Below are positions 5,861 to 5,924 of a DNA stretch of 5,924 bases, piece by piece; the first letter of the stretch is position 1; every line of letters begins with the position of its first letter. Under the pieces are notes generated by a model that searched no databases, was not told where the DNA came from, and saw only the letters and a list, made by a program, of their open reading frames with translations. Both the position numbers and the translations under genes were made by a program. This stretch comes from Flavobacteriaceae bacterium UBA6268 (lineage in GTDB: Bacteria > Bacteroidota > Bacteroidia > Flavobacteriales > Flavobacteriaceae). The stretch lies in the NCBI GenBank assembly GCA_002440705.1, contig DJVA01000085.1:1-5924 (forward strand). Direction: 5' to 3'.

Positions 5861-5883
5861 ATATACACTTTTCGTCTATTTTT
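5852..5883 (+). repeat. Promoter-module repeat, copy 2 (after the aqpZ terminator)
   Basis: This is the second copy of the 5024-5055 module, offset by exactly 828 bp, with ACAATATACA at 5858-5867 and CTATTTTT at 5876-5883. Here the -7-like string is TATTTTTTTG (5877-5886), two T longer than the TAnnTTTG consensus. No copy of the TTGGTTAAT palindrome follows. If it is a promoter, it would read rightwards into a gene beyond the window edge; 5887-5924 is AT-rich with no start in a convincing frame. Confidence 0.4.
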
Positions 5884-5924
5884 TTGAATAATTATTGTAA
5901 ATTCAAAAATTATTAATACTAATT

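Noticed and set aside
5887..5914. AATAATT/AATTATT inverted repeat near the window end
   Set aside because: It is seven A/T-only bases with a 14-nt spacer in AT-rich DNA, readily expected by chance.

Overview
The window looks like a stretch of chromosomal core genome from a member of the Bacteroidetes, most likely the class Flavobacteriia. The evidence is moderate AT-richness, an almost complete lack of Shine-Dalgarno sequences before otherwise convincing starts, TAnnTTTG-type -7 promoter boxes, and protein variants typical of that group, such as the YGAAKIGVMG loop in the LOG protein and DDGEPSNSAG in the YigZ protein. This taxonomic call is an inference from sequence character. No rRNA, tRNA, CRISPR array, insertion sequence or phage gene is visible, and all eight genes appear intact.

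Layout. Positions 1-111 are AT-rich leader. A YbgC-like acyl-CoA thioesterase gene (112-513, +) runs tail-to-tail into a three-gene minus-strand cluster, and the two stop codons share bases. In transcription order the minus cluster is ribD (3033-1990, riboflavin biosynthesis deaminase/reductase), a ten-helix EamA/DMT transporter (1993-1121, TTG start overlapping the ribD stop) and a YigZ/IMPACT-family protein (1121-510, start overlapping the transporter stop). Diverging from ribD across only 31 bp is a plus-strand cluster: a GNAT acetyltransferase (3065-3550), prmC (3554-4408, release factor glutamine methyltransferase) and a LOG-family nucleotide phosphoribohydrolase (4405-4995, ATGA overlap). 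After a 96-bp gap with a promoter-like module and a perfect 9-bp inverted repeat comes a single-gene unit, aqpZ (5092-5793, aquaporin Z), closed by a strong intrinsic terminator (5815-5853). The last 70 bases carry a diverged copy of the aqpZ promoter module, which includes a perfect TTATCCACA DnaA-box consensus.

How the genes relate. The minus cluster may link riboflavin synthesis with a small-molecule exporter, a suggestive but unproven pairing. The plus cluster combines translation-termination maintenance (PrmC) with a nucleotide-cleaving LOG enzyme and a small-molecule or protein acetyltransferase, with no obvious common pathway. AqpZ conducts water across the inner membrane. I see no clear new multi-gene system. 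The points most worth checking are the regulatory sequences around aqpZ, the duplicated module with a DnaA-box-like site, the RibD active-domain substitution, and the ribD-transporter coupling.
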